Below, in pieces: positions 1-7,630 of a stretch of 64,000 nucleotides of DNA (position 1 is the stretch's first letter; the number at the start of each line of letters is the position of its first letter). Where the stretch lies: positions 620,001-684,000 of the forward strand of contig NZ_JAIWHV010000001.1 in assembly GCF_020177375.1 (NCBI RefSeq). The letters run 5' to 3'. Below the pieces are notes generated by a model, which made no database searches, was not told the origin of the DNA, and saw nothing but the letters and a program-made list of their open reading frames with translations. Source of the stretch: Saliphagus infecundisoli. GTDB lineage: Archaea > Halobacteriota > Halobacteria > Halobacteriales > Natrialbaceae. Both the position numbers and the translations under genes were made by a program.

Positions 1-2120
1 AACTCCTCCATCTCGACCATGAACGTCGAGCGCCCGCCCGCGATGTCGTCGCTCGCCCCGACCCGGGTAAAGATCCGCTCGAGGGGCGCCAGCCGGGCGC
101 TGCGAGCGGGGACGAAACTCCCCATCTGGGCGAGGACGGCGATGCAGGCGACCTGGCGCATGTACGTCGACTTCCCGGACATGTTCGGGCCGGTGATGAC
201 CGCGAGCCGGCGTTCCTCGTCGAGGCGGGCGCCGTTGGGGACGAACGATTCCCGGGTGCGCTCGACGACGGGGTGGCGCCCGCCCTCGATCTCGATCACG
301 GGATCGTCCGCAACGACCTCGGGCCGACAGTAGTCGTACCGGGCGGCGACGGTCGCCAGAGAGACGAGCGCGTCGACGGTCGCCAGTGCGTCGGCGAGGT
401 CCTGGACGCGCTCGACCTCCTCTGCGACCTCCCGGCGAATTTCACGGAAGAGTTCGTACTCCCGGTCGTCGGCCCGCCCCTCCGCGCGAACGATCTCGCC
501 CTCGCGCTCGCGGAGTTCGGGCGTGACGAACCGTTCCGAATTCTTCAGCGTCTGGCGGCGCTCGTAGTCCTCGGGCACCGAGTCGAGGTTCGGGTTCGTC
601 ACCTCGATGTAGTAGCCGTGGACGGAGCTGTGATCGACCTTCAGCGAGTCGATACCGGTCCGCTCGCGTTCGCGCTCGGCCAGATCGTCGATCCACACTT
701 TTCCCTCGCGCGCGGTCGCCCGCAGATCGTCGAGATGCTCGTCGTAGCCCTCGGCGACGACGCCGCCCTCGGTGATCTCGACGGGCGGCTCCGCGGCGAT
801 CGCGCTCTCGATCAGCTTCCGGACGTCCGCCAGGGGGTCGAGGGCGGCGTGCAGTCCCCGAAGACGGTCGCAGTCGGCGTCGGCCAGCGACTCTCGGATC
901 TCGGGCACCGCCTCCAAGGTCGTCCGCAGCGACTGGAGGTCCCGCGCGTCGGCCCGTCCCCGCGAGATCCGTCCGATCAGGCGTTCGAGATCGTAGATCG
1001 CCGCGAGGTCCTCGTGGAGCCGTTCGCGAGCCCTGACGCCGCCGGCGAGTTCGGAGACCGCATCCAGTCGTGACTCGATCCGGTCGGGTTCCAGCAGGGG
1101 TCGGCGCAGCCAGTCCCTCAATTTGCGGCCGCCCAGCGCGCTCGCGGTCTCGTCGATCACCCCGATCAGGGTCGCGTCCTCGCGGCCGTGGACCGCGCGC
1201 GGCTCGAACAGCTCGAGGCTTCGGAGGGCGACGGCATCGAGAAGGAGGTACTCCCGAGGGTCGTAGCGGGTGACGTGGGTGATGTACTCGAGTCGGGTCC
1301 CCTCCTCCGGGTCGTCGGGCGAGCCGTCGCCCTCTCCATCGGATGCACCCTCGTCTACACCCCCGCGGGCGTACTCGGCGTACGAGAGGAGGGCCCCGCA
1401 GGCCCGGATCTCGGCGTCGCCCCCGAGAACCCGGTTGGGGTCGCCGAAATATGCCTCGACCCGTTCTCCGGCCCGCTCGCGGTCGAACGCGCGACTCTCG
1501 TAGGAGGTCATCATGCAGTCGCGGTCGGCGGGAAGGAGCTCCGGCGAGATGTCGGGGCCGACGACGGCCTCGGCGGGGGCAAAGCGGCTGATCTCGTCGG
1601 CGATCGCCGCCTCGGAGCTCGAGCCGGTCGTCAGGAAGTCGCCCGTCGAGACGTCGAGGAAGGCGACCGCGAGGCGCTCGCCAGAGCGCGCGAGCGCGGC
1701 CACGAAGGTGTTGTCCTCGCCGGCGAGCAGTTCGTCCTCGGTGAGCGTCCCGGGGGTGACGACGCGAGTGACCGCGCGCTCGACGACCCCCGGGCTCTCG
1801 CCGGGTTCTTCGACCTGGTCGGCGACCGCCACCCGATATCCGGCCTCGAGGAGGGTCTCGATGTAACTCTCGGCGTTGTCGATCGGAATGCCGGCCATCG
1901 GGTACTCGCCGGTCGAGTCCTCGCGGCTCGTGAGCGCGATCTCGAGTATGCGGGCACAGCGTTCGGCGGCCTCACAGAACGCCTCGTAGAAGTCCCCGAC
2001 CTGGAAGAGCACGAGCGCGTCGTCGTAGCGCCGACAGAGCGCCTCGTATTGGGCCATCATCGGCGTCAGCTCGTCGCGTTTCTCGGCCATGGCGTCGGGT
2101 GGGCCACACGCCGGATCCAT
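1..2120 (-). CDS. mutS: DNA mismatch repair protein MutS (partial, cut by left edge)
   Basis: Mismatch-recognition ATPase of the MutS1 family; 706 residues are visible and the 3' end lies outside the window. [10 protein letters not shown] near residues 39-48 holds the Phe-x-Glu type mismatch-contact motif of domain I. The connector, lever and clamp regions follow, and the ABC ATPase starts near residue 644 with GPNMSGKST (Walker A), then STFMVEMEE at the window edge. I chose the ATG at 2120 because a weak TATA-like stretch (about 2144-2151) lies 26-27 nt upstream, fitting a leaderless mRNA. An in-frame ATG at 2090 is the alternative. The gene follows gvpO on the same strand by 45 bp, so readthrough from the gas vesicle arm is possible. 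The family is certain; the start is not. Confidence 0.93.
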   Translation of the reverse strand, partial: MDPACGPPDAMAEKRDELTPMMAQYEALCRRYDDALVLFQVGDFYEAFCEAAERCARILEIALTSREDSTGEYPMAGIPIDNAESYIETLLEAGYRVAVADQVEEPGESPGVVERAVTRVVTPGTLTEDELLAGEDNTFVAALARSGERLAVAFLDVSTGDFLTTGSSSEAAIADEISRFAPAEAVVGPDISPELLPADRDCMMTSYESRAFDRERAGERVEAYFGDPNRVLGGDAEIRACGALLSYAEYARGGVDEGASDGEGDGSPDDPEEGTRLEYITHVTRYDPREYLLLDAVALRSLELFEPRAVHGREDATLIGVIDETASALGGRKLRDWLRRPLLEPDRIESRLDAVSELAGGVRARERLHEDLAAIYDLERLIGRISRGRADARDLQSLRTTLEAVPEIRESLADADCDRLRGLHAALDPLADVRKLIESAIAAEPPVEITEGGVVAEGYDEHLDDLRATAREGKVWIDDLAERERERTGIDSLKVDHSSVHGYYIEVTNPNLDSVPEDYERRQTLKNSERFVTPELREREGEIVRAEGRADDREYELFREIRREVAEEVERVQDLADALATVDALVSLATVAARYDYCRPEVVADDPVIEIEGGRHPVVERTRESFVPNGARLDEERRLAVITGPNMSGKSTYMRQVACIAVLAQMGSFVPARSARLAPLERIFTRVGASDDIAGGRSTFMVEMEE

Positions 2121-2165
2121 ACCGCTGGTCGAGACGCCGACGGCCAAAAGGACTGCCGGTTCCCC

Positions 2166-2675
2166 TTATTCGAAGGCGGCGGTGTCCCCGCGGCGGTAGC
2201 GATCGAGCCGGCGGTAGCCCTGGATGACGCCGTCCTCGTCGAGTTCGATCTCGTAGCGGCCGATGACGTCCTGGGTGTCGGGCACCGCCCGGCGCTCGAC
2301 GACCTCGACGATCGCGCGCCACCCCTCCTGGGTCGCGGTGACCTCGGTGACGCCGTCGAACGGGCGTCCGATGAGTTCGCCCGCGGTCGCCTGGACGGTC
2401 TCCCGTATCGCGAGGACGCCCTCAATCCGGTCGTCGTCGGCGTCGACCTCGCCGGCCTCCTCGGGATCGACGCCGACGTCCTCGGGCTCGGTGAGCTCTT
2501 CGTCTTCGTTCCGGTTCTCCGACTCGTCGCTCTCGGTCTCTGAGTCGCTCACTGTTGGATCACTCTCGTCGTGTTGGTGACAGAACCCGTCCTCGCCCGC
2601 CGGACGCGAGCACCGCTCGCCGCCGACGGTTCGTGCCTTGCACTGCGCGTCCGATGCGGTGTCGGCTTCGGCCAT
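2166..2675 (-). CDS. gvpO: Gas vesicle protein GvpO with N-terminal Cys/His knuckle
   Basis: 169 residues. The C-terminal half (about 85-165, ending in a stretch such as YEIELDEDGVIQGYRRLDRY) is the GvpO domain, one of the proteins needed for gas vesicle formation in haloarchaea. The first 36 residues form an additional module with C12, C22, C32 and H35, spaced Cys-x9-Cys-x9-Cys-x2-His, which looks like a small zinc-binding knuckle. An acidic, low-complexity linker (about 37-75) joins the two. The ATG at 2675 is chosen because it starts directly before the Cys/His module; upstream sequence in this frame is antisense noise over gvpN. Third gene of the gvpA-N-O arm, 67 bp after gvpN. Family assignment is from residue patterns; zinc binding is inferred. 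Confidence 0.88.
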   Translation of the reverse strand: MAEADTASDAQCKARTVGGERCSRPAGEDGFCHQHDESDPTVSDSETESDESENRNEDEELTEPEDVGVDPEEAGEVDADDDRIEGVLAIRETVQATAGELIGRPFDGVTEVTATQEGWRAIVEVVERRAVPDTQDVIGRYEIELDEDGVIQGYRRLDRYRRGDTAAFE

Positions 2676-2742
2676 GAGTGGGGTGTTCGGGTCCCTGTGT
2701 GGTAGGTGTGTCGCCGTCTCTCGACTGCTCGGCCCCGCAGAC

Positions 2743-3786
2743 CTACGCGATCGCGGACTCGATCCGGTCGCGGAGTCCGCGCAGGTCGTCCTCGCCGGCG
2801 ACCTTCGGCGCCAGCACGTCCGCGAGCACGTCGGCGAGCGTGGCGTCGTCCGCGTCGTCGCTGCCGAACACGACCAGCCCCCTCGCGGCCGTGATCGCGG
2901 CTCGGGTGCCGACGACGACGTCGCCGTCGAGTTCCTCCCGTACTGCTCTGGTCGCCTCGACGACCCGCTCGATCCGCTCCTCGTCGAGATCGGTGTGGGC
3001 GGCGACGATCTCGCGTTCGGTCTCCTCGTCGTAGAAGCCGACATGGACGCCGACGGTGCGATCGAGGAGGGCGTCCTGGGGGCGGTGGACGCCGGCGTAC
3101 TCGATCGTGTTCGAGGTCAGGACCGCGCGGAACTCGGGGTGGACGTCGATCGTTCGCTCCGAGCCACGTTTGCCGGGCCGTTCGAGGATTCCCTCCTCGA
3201 ACGCCGATAGCAGGACGTTGTGGGCGGCGGGCGGGCTCCGGGAGAACTCGTTGTAGACGAGCGTCGCGCCCTCGCGGGCGGCGACCGACAGCGGGTTGTC
3301 GACCCACCGCTCCCGGACGATCTCAGTGTGTTTGCGGACGCCGCTGACGTACTGATCGTCCTCCTCGTAGCGCTCGGCGCCCGCGTGGGCGCCGACGAGC
3401 GCGGCGGTGTCGACGGCCTCGTCGCCGTTGATCCAGACGACCGGCCGGCCCCGGTCGGCGGCGGCCGCGAGCGCGAGGGCGGTCTTGCCGGCGCCGGTCG
3501 GACCGATCAGGTGGACCGGCTGGTCGGCGGCCATCCAGCCGGTGATCCGGTCGGACAGCGCTTCGATCTCGTCGGTCCGAACGAAGGGATCGGGGGCGGC
3601 TTCCTCTGGGCTCATCAGCCCGTCGGCGTCGCCGGCGTCCCCGCTTCCGGCGCTGCTGGCCGATCCGGACGCATCGGCGGCCCCGTTCGATCGCAGGCGC
3701 TTTTTCGCCCACCGTCGCTCCTTTTGCTCGCGGTCGGTCGCGATCTTCCGGCCCCGGACCTTGCGCTCTCTCGATCCGTCGGCCAT
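2743..3786 (-). CDS. gvpN: Gas vesicle AAA+ ATPase GvpN
   Basis: 347-residue MoxR-like AAA+ ATPase of the gas vesicle system; in the family it promotes vesicle enlargement. Walker A is GPTGAGKT at residues 95-102, and the Walker B equivalent is TLVYNEFSRS near 175-184, with Asn before the catalytic Glu. A sensor-like SNTIEYAG follows. The first roughly 60 residues are a basic then Ser/Gly-rich extension before the ATPase core; an internal Met at residue 58 could be an alternative start but would leave the ATG at 3786, four bases from gvpA, unused. Co-directional with gvpA and gvpO and probably co-transcribed from the gvpA promoter. Confidence 0.95.
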   Translation of the reverse strand: MADGSRERKVRGRKIATDREQKERRWAKKRLRSNGAADASGSASSAGSGDAGDADGLMSPEEAAPDPFVRTDEIEALSDRITGWMAADQPVHLIGPTGAGKTALALAAAADRGRPVVWINGDEAVDTAALVGAHAGAERYEEDDQYVSGVRKHTEIVRERWVDNPLSVAAREGATLVYNEFSRSPPAAHNVLLSAFEEGILERPGKRGSERTIDVHPEFRAVLTSNTIEYAGVHRPQDALLDRTVGVHVGFYDEETEREIVAAHTDLDEERIERVVEATRAVREELDGDVVVGTRAAITAARGLVVFGSDDADDATLADVLADVLAPKVAGEDDLRGLRDRIESAIA

Positions 3787-3790
3787 CGAG

Positions 3791-4081
3791 TTATTCGGAG
3801 GCCGACTGCGGCGAGGACTCGGGTCGCGTCTCGACGTCGAGTTCCTCTAAGTCCTCCAAGTCGCCCTCGGAGGTCGCCTGTTCGATCTTGGATATCTCCT
3901 CGGCGTAGTGGAGGAAGGTGTCGACGCTCGCGACGACCACGCGGGCCTCGACGGTCAGCAGTTCGATCCCGACGACGGACACTCGCGCCCAGACGTCGAT
4001 GACGACGCCCTTGTCGAGGATACGGTCGAGAACTTCCGCGAGGCTCGAGGAATCCGGCCGGCTACGTTGTGGTTGTGCCAT
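3791..4081 (-). CDS. gvpA: Major gas vesicle structural protein GvpA
   Basis: 96-residue rib protein that polymerises into the gas vesicle shell. The conserved core (about residues 10-68: [21 protein letters not shown], then the [18 protein letters not shown] strand and [15 protein letters not shown] helix) is almost textbook GvpA. Two features differ from the usual ~76-residue haloarchaeal protein: a short Arg-containing insertion near the N terminus and a longer, acidic Ser/Glu-rich C-terminal tail of about 25 residues. The tail may matter because no gvpC is present to strengthen the shell. First gene of the minus-strand arm, with a Shine-Dalgarno-like GTGAGGA eight bases upstream and a TATA-like element further out. 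Confidence 0.97.
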   Translation of the reverse strand: MAQPQRSRPDSSSLAEVLDRILDKGVVIDVWARVSVVGIELLTVEARVVVASVDTFLHYAEEISKIEQATSEGDLEDLEELDVETRPESSPQSASE

Positions 4082-4151
4082 AGTCGCGTCCTCACTTCGC
4101 GGACGGATCAGTATGACGGTTCAGTCTGCCAGTGCAAGCACCATCATAAGG
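4082..4151 (-). promoter_or_regulatory. Putative gvpA promoter and ribosome binding site
   Basis: Read on the minus strand, a TATA-like TTATGA lies at 4144-4149, predicting transcription start near 4120 and a leader of roughly 39 nt. A GTGAGGA element at 4089-4095, whose GAGG ends eight bases before the ATG, could pair with the 16S rRNA 3' end. Placement only; no experimental support. Confidence 0.45.
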
Positions 4152-4228
4152 ACTGGCCGACGCGACGGGACGTCCATGATGGGGAGCCGATCGCTCGCCG
4201 GTAGCCGTCCCGCCTCCGTCCGTTTCCG

Positions 4229-4265
4229 GCGTCGGTTCCGCCCGGGACCGACCGGGCGCCGACGC
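4229..4265. promoter_or_regulatory. Nested inverted repeat between divergent gvp arms
   Basis: Outer arms GCGTCGG (4229-4235) and CCGACGC (4259-4265) enclose inner arms CGCCCGG (4239-4245) and CCGGGCG (4252-4258) around a six-base loop, with a three-base bulge on one side only: 14 paired bases. It lies about 43 bp upstream of the gvpF TATA-like element and about 80 bp upstream of the gvpA one, a suitable place for a shared regulator site or cruciform. GC-rich DNA makes chance palindromes commoner, hence moderate confidence in function. Confidence 0.5.
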
Positions 4266-4307
4266 AGGCGGCCCCGGAAACCGATCAGTAGGGCATCAAA
4301 TCCGGCA

Positions 4308-4314
4308 ACTTATC
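4308..4314 (+). promoter_or_regulatory. TATA-like element of the gvpFGHIJKLM arm
   Basis: ACTTATC, centred near 4311, lies about 27 nt before the ATG at 4338. That is the normal archaeal TATA-to-start distance and predicts that the transcript begins at or next to that ATG, which opens a 24-codon reading frame, rather than at gvpF itself. Confidence 0.45.
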
Positions 4315-4337
4315 CCTGCGTGAGCGGAAGGACGAGC

Positions 4338-4412
4338 ATGAATCGCGACCGGACCGACGGTGGCCACGACGGTCACGGGAGCCGAGCGGAGCCCGGGGTG
4401 ACCCGCCGGTGA
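4338..4412 (+). CDS. Possible 24-residue leader peptide before gvpF
   Basis: Short frame MNRDRTDGG...EPGVTRR, 24 residues rich in Arg, Asp, Gly and His. Its TGA (4410-4412) overlaps the gvpF GTG (4409-4411), the same translational-coupling arrangement used between the other gvp genes in this arm. The predicted transcription start falls on its ATG, so ribosomes entering a leaderless mRNA would translate it before reaching gvpF. It is in a different frame from gvpF. I do not recognise the peptide; it could be a coupling leader, a remnant of a deleted upstream gene, or chance. Confidence 0.35.
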   Translation: MNRDRTDGGHDGHGSRAEPGVTRR

Positions 4413-5038
4413 CGAACCGCTACGTCTACGGCGTCGTCGAGGCCGGCGACGGGGTCGACCGCGAGATCGACGCGGTCGGCGGCGCCGACCGGATCTACAC
4501 GATCGAGCACAGCCGGCTGGGCGCGGTCGTCTCCGACATCGACACGACCGAGCCCGAACGGACCGACGAGGACGCCCGCCGCCACGACGATATCCTCCGG
4601 GAGCTGATGGACGGCGGCGAGCGCACGATCGTTCCGATGCAGTTCGGGATGGTGTTCGACAACGACCGCGCGTTGAAGAACGTCCTTCGAGGCGGGCGCC
4701 CCGCCTTCCGGCGGGCGCTTTCCGACGTCGAGGGCCGCGTCGAACTCGGGCTCAAGCTCGTCCGCGAGGAGGGGGCGGAGGTCGACGACGACGCGGTGAG
4801 AGGAGCCGTCGACGACGAACTCGAGGAACTGGCCGCCGACAGCGTCGAGGAGGGACTGTTCAGCGACCGGCTCGTCTTGAACCGGTCGTATCTCGTCGAC
4901 CGGGAGAACCGCGAGGCGTTCGACGAAGCCATCGGCCGGCTCGAAGCGGAGTTCGAGGAGGGCGGCGACCTGCTCGTCCAGTATACGGGTCCGTTCGCCC
5001 CCTACAGCTTCGTCGACGTCCACATCGGGGCCCAGTGA
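4409..5038 (+). CDS. gvpF: Gas vesicle protein GvpF
   Basis: 209-residue GvpF/GvpL-family protein, an assembly accessory protein that in haloarchaea contacts GvpA. It begins with the characteristic RYVYGVVEAG and ends with the FAPYSFVDV signature of the C-terminal subdomain; a central IVPMQFGMVF segment is also typical. Length is close to the usual 210-215 residues. The GTG start is fixed by the conserved N-terminal strand and by overlap with the preceding short frame. First recognised gene of the eight-gene plus-strand arm, and a distant paralogue of GvpL at 7627-8520. Confidence 0.95.
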   Translation: MTNRYVYGVVEAGDGVDREIDAVGGADRIYTIEHSRLGAVVSDIDTTEPERTDEDARRHDDILRELMDGGERTIVPMQFGMVFDNDRALKNVLRGGRPAFRRALSDVEGRVELGLKLVREEGAEVDDDAVRGAVDDELEELAADSVEEGLFSDRLVLNRSYLVDRENREAFDEAIGRLEAEFEEGGDLLVQYTGPFAPYSFVDVHIGAQ

Positions 5039-5040
5039 CC

Positions 5041-5295
5041 ATGTTCATCGTAGACGACCTCCTCGTTCGGCCGTTCGTCGGGATCGTGGACACGCTCCAC
5101 ACCCTCGCACTGAACGAGCTGTACGACGTCGAGGCCATCGAGGACGAACTCAAGGAAAACCAGTTGCTGTACGAACTCGGCGAGCGCCCCGAGTCCGAGT
5201 ACGAAGAGACCAGAGAGCGACTCGAGGCCGAACTCGAACTCGCCCGCGAGGTCCACGAGGACCTCGCGAGCGGGCGCGTGGAGGTGAAGACCTGA
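5041..5295 (+). CDS. gvpG: Gas vesicle protein GvpG
   Basis: 84-residue helical gas vesicle accessory protein. It opens with MFIVDDLLVRPF, the usual GvpG N terminus, which decides for the ATG at 5041 over a GTG six bases earlier that overlaps the gvpF stop. The rest is highly charged helix (KENQLLYELGERPESEYEE and REVHEDLASG regions) consistent with a coiled-coil assembly factor. Two bases separate gvpF from this start and two separate its stop from gvpH, so the arm is almost certainly one operon. Confidence 0.94.
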   Translation: MFIVDDLLVRPFVGIVDTLHTLALNELYDVEAIEDELKENQLLYELGERPESEYEETRERLEAELELAREVHEDLASGRVEVKT

Positions 5296-5297
5296 TC

Positions 5298-5837
5298 ATG
5301 ACCGACCGACCACCGAACGACGGAGACCGGAGCGACGACCGGCGAGAGAGCGCCCGCGGAGGGTCGTGGATCTCGACGCTCATCGACGCCCTAGAACGCC
5401 TGGAGAACCGGTCGGGCCGGTCCGGGCTCGACTACGACGTCTCGATCCGGTCGGGTCTCGAGGGCCTGGGCGGCGATACGGGACTGTCCGAGCGCGCCGG
5501 GCGGCCCTCGCGCGCCGGGCGGCCCTCGGGGCCGCCCGGCTCGCGCGGGGGAGACGGAGGCGGCCGCGTTCGGCGCCGTTCGGACGACCACCACGTCTCG
5601 ACGCGGACCTACGACGACGAGGTGATCGTCACCGCCGACATCTCGGGGGCCGATCCCGACGACGTCACCGTCGGCTTCGACGACTCGACGCTCGTCGTCG
5701 GCGTCGCCGGCCGGGAGCTAGAACGCGTCCACGTCCCCTGGCCCGACTCGGCCGCCGACGCCGTCGTCCGGAACGGCATGCTCACCGTCACCGTCGAACC
5801 CGACGACGAGGACGGCGAGGGGGGCGAGACACGATGA
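5298..5837 (+). CDS. gvpH: Gas vesicle protein GvpH (Hsp20-like)
   Basis: 179 residues. The N-terminal half is polar, Arg/Gly/Pro-rich and probably disordered, including a tandem run in which RAGRPS-type units repeat near residues 66-76. The C-terminal half (about 98-170) is an alpha-crystallin/Hsp20-like fold: YDDEVIVTADISGADPDDVTVGFDDSTLVVG, then VRNGMLTVTVEPDD. GvpH is a small-heat-shock-like chaperone of vesicle assembly in haloarchaea. Its stop overlaps the ATG of the next gene. Family placement rests on the Hsp20-like strand pattern and gene order. Confidence 0.88.
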   Translation: MTDRPPNDGDRSDDRRESARGGSWISTLIDALERLENRSGRSGLDYDVSIRSGLEGLGGDTGLSERAGRPSRAGRPSGPPGSRGGDGGGRVRRRSDDHHVSTRTYDDEVIVTADISGADPDDVTVGFDDSTLVVGVAGRELERVHVPWPDSAADAVVRNGMLTVTVEPDDEDGEGGETR

Positions 5838-6787
5838 GCGATCGGTTCGAGGAGCTCCTCGAAGCCGCCGAGGACGCGATCGACGACCTCGACGAGATGG
5901 ATCTCGAACTCGAGGGGAGCGACCCCGACGACCGAACTCTCTTCGAGGAGCTGACCCACGACCAGGTCGAGTCGCTAGTCGGTAATCTCGAGGCCCTCTC
6001 GGAACTCGTCGAGGAGGCGATCGACCTCCTGGAGGCGATCGAGTTCTCGGAGCTCCCCGAGGCGATCGACCGCGAGACGGCCCTCGAGGCGATCGACACG
6101 GGCGAGATCCCCGACGCGATCGCCGACGGCGAGAGCGACGACGTCGTCCGGATCGGGCGGCTGGCCCGTGCGATCAACGTCACGGAGCTGTGGGACGCGG
6201 TCGACATCTACGACCTCCTCGAGTCCGCCCGCGAACTCGACGACGAACTCGAGGAGGTAGAGGAGGAAAGCGAGGAGGGAAGCCTTCTGGACGAGGCGGC
6301 GGAGTCGATGATCGACGAGGAGGGTGGAGACGGGGAGGGGTGGACCGACGACCTCGGCGACCTGGGCGACGAGTTCGGGGAGGAGTTCGCCGAGGAGGTC
6401 GGCTCGATCGACTTCAGCGACGGCGACTCCTTCGGGATGGACGCTGAGGAGACCGAGGCCTACCAGGCGATGATCCAGCAGGCCGCGATGGCGGGGATCG
6501 ACGAGTTCCGCGAGGCGCTGATCGCGACCCACGGCGAGTTCCAGTCTCTCTACGAGTTCAACAGAGAGAAGATGCGCCGGACCGACCGAAGCTCCTCCTC
6601 GCGGAACCCGACGGCGGCCTCGACGATGCCCGTAGAGCGGGGCGACCTGCCTTCCGTCGCCCGGACCTCGACCGTGCCCCGGAAGGTCCGTCACTCGAAC
6701 GGTCCCACCCGAAAGCGGATCTACGGACGGCGGTTCGAGGCGGAGCTAGAGCGCCAGCGCGCCCAGCGGGGTGACGATGGTCGATAG
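5834..6787 (+). CDS. gvpI: GvpI-position protein: acidic helical domain fused to basic tail
   Basis: 317 residues in the gvpI slot between gvpH and gvpJ; haloarchaeal GvpI is normally a small basic protein of roughly 120-145 residues. Residues 1-245 are strongly acidic and helical, with repeated LLEA/EAID/ELDDELEE units; residues 246-317 turn abruptly basic (KMRRTDR, VPRKVRHS, PTRKRIYGRRFE). The tail has the charge and position expected of GvpI, and the acidic part looks like an added domain. It starts at 5834 by ATGA overlap with gvpH and its stop overlaps the gvpJ start. Whether the tail is truly homologous to GvpI could not be checked, so the symbol is provisional. Confidence 0.65.
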   Translation: MSDRFEELLEAAEDAIDDLDEMDLELEGSDPDDRTLFEELTHDQVESLVGNLEALSELVEEAIDLLEAIEFSELPEAIDRETALEAIDTGEIPDAIADGESDDVVRIGRLARAINVTELWDAVDIYDLLESARELDDELEEVEEESEEGSLLDEAAESMIDEEGGDGEGWTDDLGDLGDEFGEEFAEEVGSIDFSDGDSFGMDAEETEAYQAMIQQAAMAGIDEFREALIATHGEFQSLYEFNREKMRRTDRSSSSRNPTAASTMPVERGDLPSVARTSTVPRKVRHSNGPTRKRIYGRRFEAELERQRAQRGDDGR

Positions 6788-7295
6788 CGTCCAGCCGAGC
6801 AGACAGCAGGCCGACCTCGCGGAGGTCGTCGAGATGCTGCTGGACAAGGGCGTCGTGATCAACGCCGACATCGCCGTCTCGGTCGGCGACACCCAGCTCC
6901 TGGGGATCCAGCTCCGGGCGGCGCTGGCCTCCTTCGAGACCGCCGCGGAGTACGGCCTCGAGTTCCCCGAAGGGACCGACATGGAACGAGTCGCGGCGGC
7001 CGTCGGCGACCCCTCGATCGCCGAGGAGGAGGCGACGGCACCGATCGACGCGACCCGCGGGGTGAACGTGAGCGAGGAGAGCGAGGCGAACGATCGCAGC
7101 ACCGACAGCCGGAGCGCGCGCCCCGATCCCGAGACGCCGACGGGGGGGGACGTCGACGTCTTCGACGGCGGACCGCTCGATACGGACGACGGGTCCGAAA
7201 GCGAGGACGGGTCCGAAAACGACGACGGCGGTGCGGACGAGAGAGCGGAGGCGGAGGCCGAACCCGGCGGCGACGGCGGTGGAGGTGGGGAATGA
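6777..7295 (+). CDS. gvpJ: Gas vesicle protein GvpJ (GvpA paralogue)
   Basis: 172 residues. Residues 1-80 contain a GvpA-like core (ADLAEVVEMLLDKGVVINAD, then VSVGDTQLLGIQLRAALASFETAAEYGLEFP) that identifies GvpJ, a minor shell or nucleation component. The last ~90 residues are an acidic Asp/Glu/Gly/Ser tail, longer than in the usual ~114-residue haloarchaeal protein. The ATG at 6777 fits the family N terminus; a GTG at 6771 is also possible. Its first bases overlap the end of the gvpI-position gene and its stop overlaps gvpK. Confidence 0.94.
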   Translation: MVDSVQPSRQQADLAEVVEMLLDKGVVINADIAVSVGDTQLLGIQLRAALASFETAAEYGLEFPEGTDMERVAAAVGDPSIAEEEATAPIDATRGVNVSEESEANDRSTDSRSARPDPETPTGGDVDVFDGGPLDTDDGSESEDGSENDDGGADERAEAEAEPGGDGGGGGE

Positions 7296-7630
7296 CCACG
7301 ATCGACGTCGAGGGCGGGGAGGCAAGCGACGGCGTCATGACGCTGGTCGTGACGGTCGTCGAACTGCTCGTCGACGCCTTGGAGCGGGAGGCGATCCGCC
7401 GGATGGAGTCGGGGACGCTCTCCGACGAGGAGGTCGAACGGCTGGGCCAACAGCTCGCGGCGATCGAAGCCGAGATCGAGCAGTTGAAAGACGATCAGGG
7501 GATCGAGGAGGGCGTTTCCGACCTCCGGGGGGATCTCGACGGGATCGTCTCGGACGCGATCGAACGCCTCGGAAGCGAGACCTCGCCCCACGAGCCCGGC
7601 TACTCCGTGTTCGGGGGTGAAGGGGAGTGA
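7292..7630 (+). CDS. gvpK: Gas vesicle protein GvpK
   Basis: 112-residue GvpK family protein. The diagnostic segment is MTLVVTVVELLVDALEREAIRRMESGTL (its middle is seen around residues 16-43), followed by LSDEEVERLGQQLAAIEAEIEQLK, a predicted helical hairpin. Length matches the family. It is one of the proteins required for minimal vesicle formation in haloarchaea. ATGA overlap with gvpJ upstream and GTGA overlap with gvpL downstream support coupled translation. Confidence 0.95.
   Translation: MTTIDVEGGEASDGVMTLVVTVVELLVDALEREAIRRMESGTLSDEEVERLGQQLAAIEAEIEQLKDDQGIEEGVSDLRGDLDGIVSDAIERLGSETSPHEPGYSVFGGEGE

Noticed and set aside
5366..5833. Extension of the GvpI-position gene upstream to 5366
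   Set aside because: The added part is Arg-rich frame-shadow of gvpH; the ATG at 5834 overlaps the gvpH stop as in the rest of the operon.
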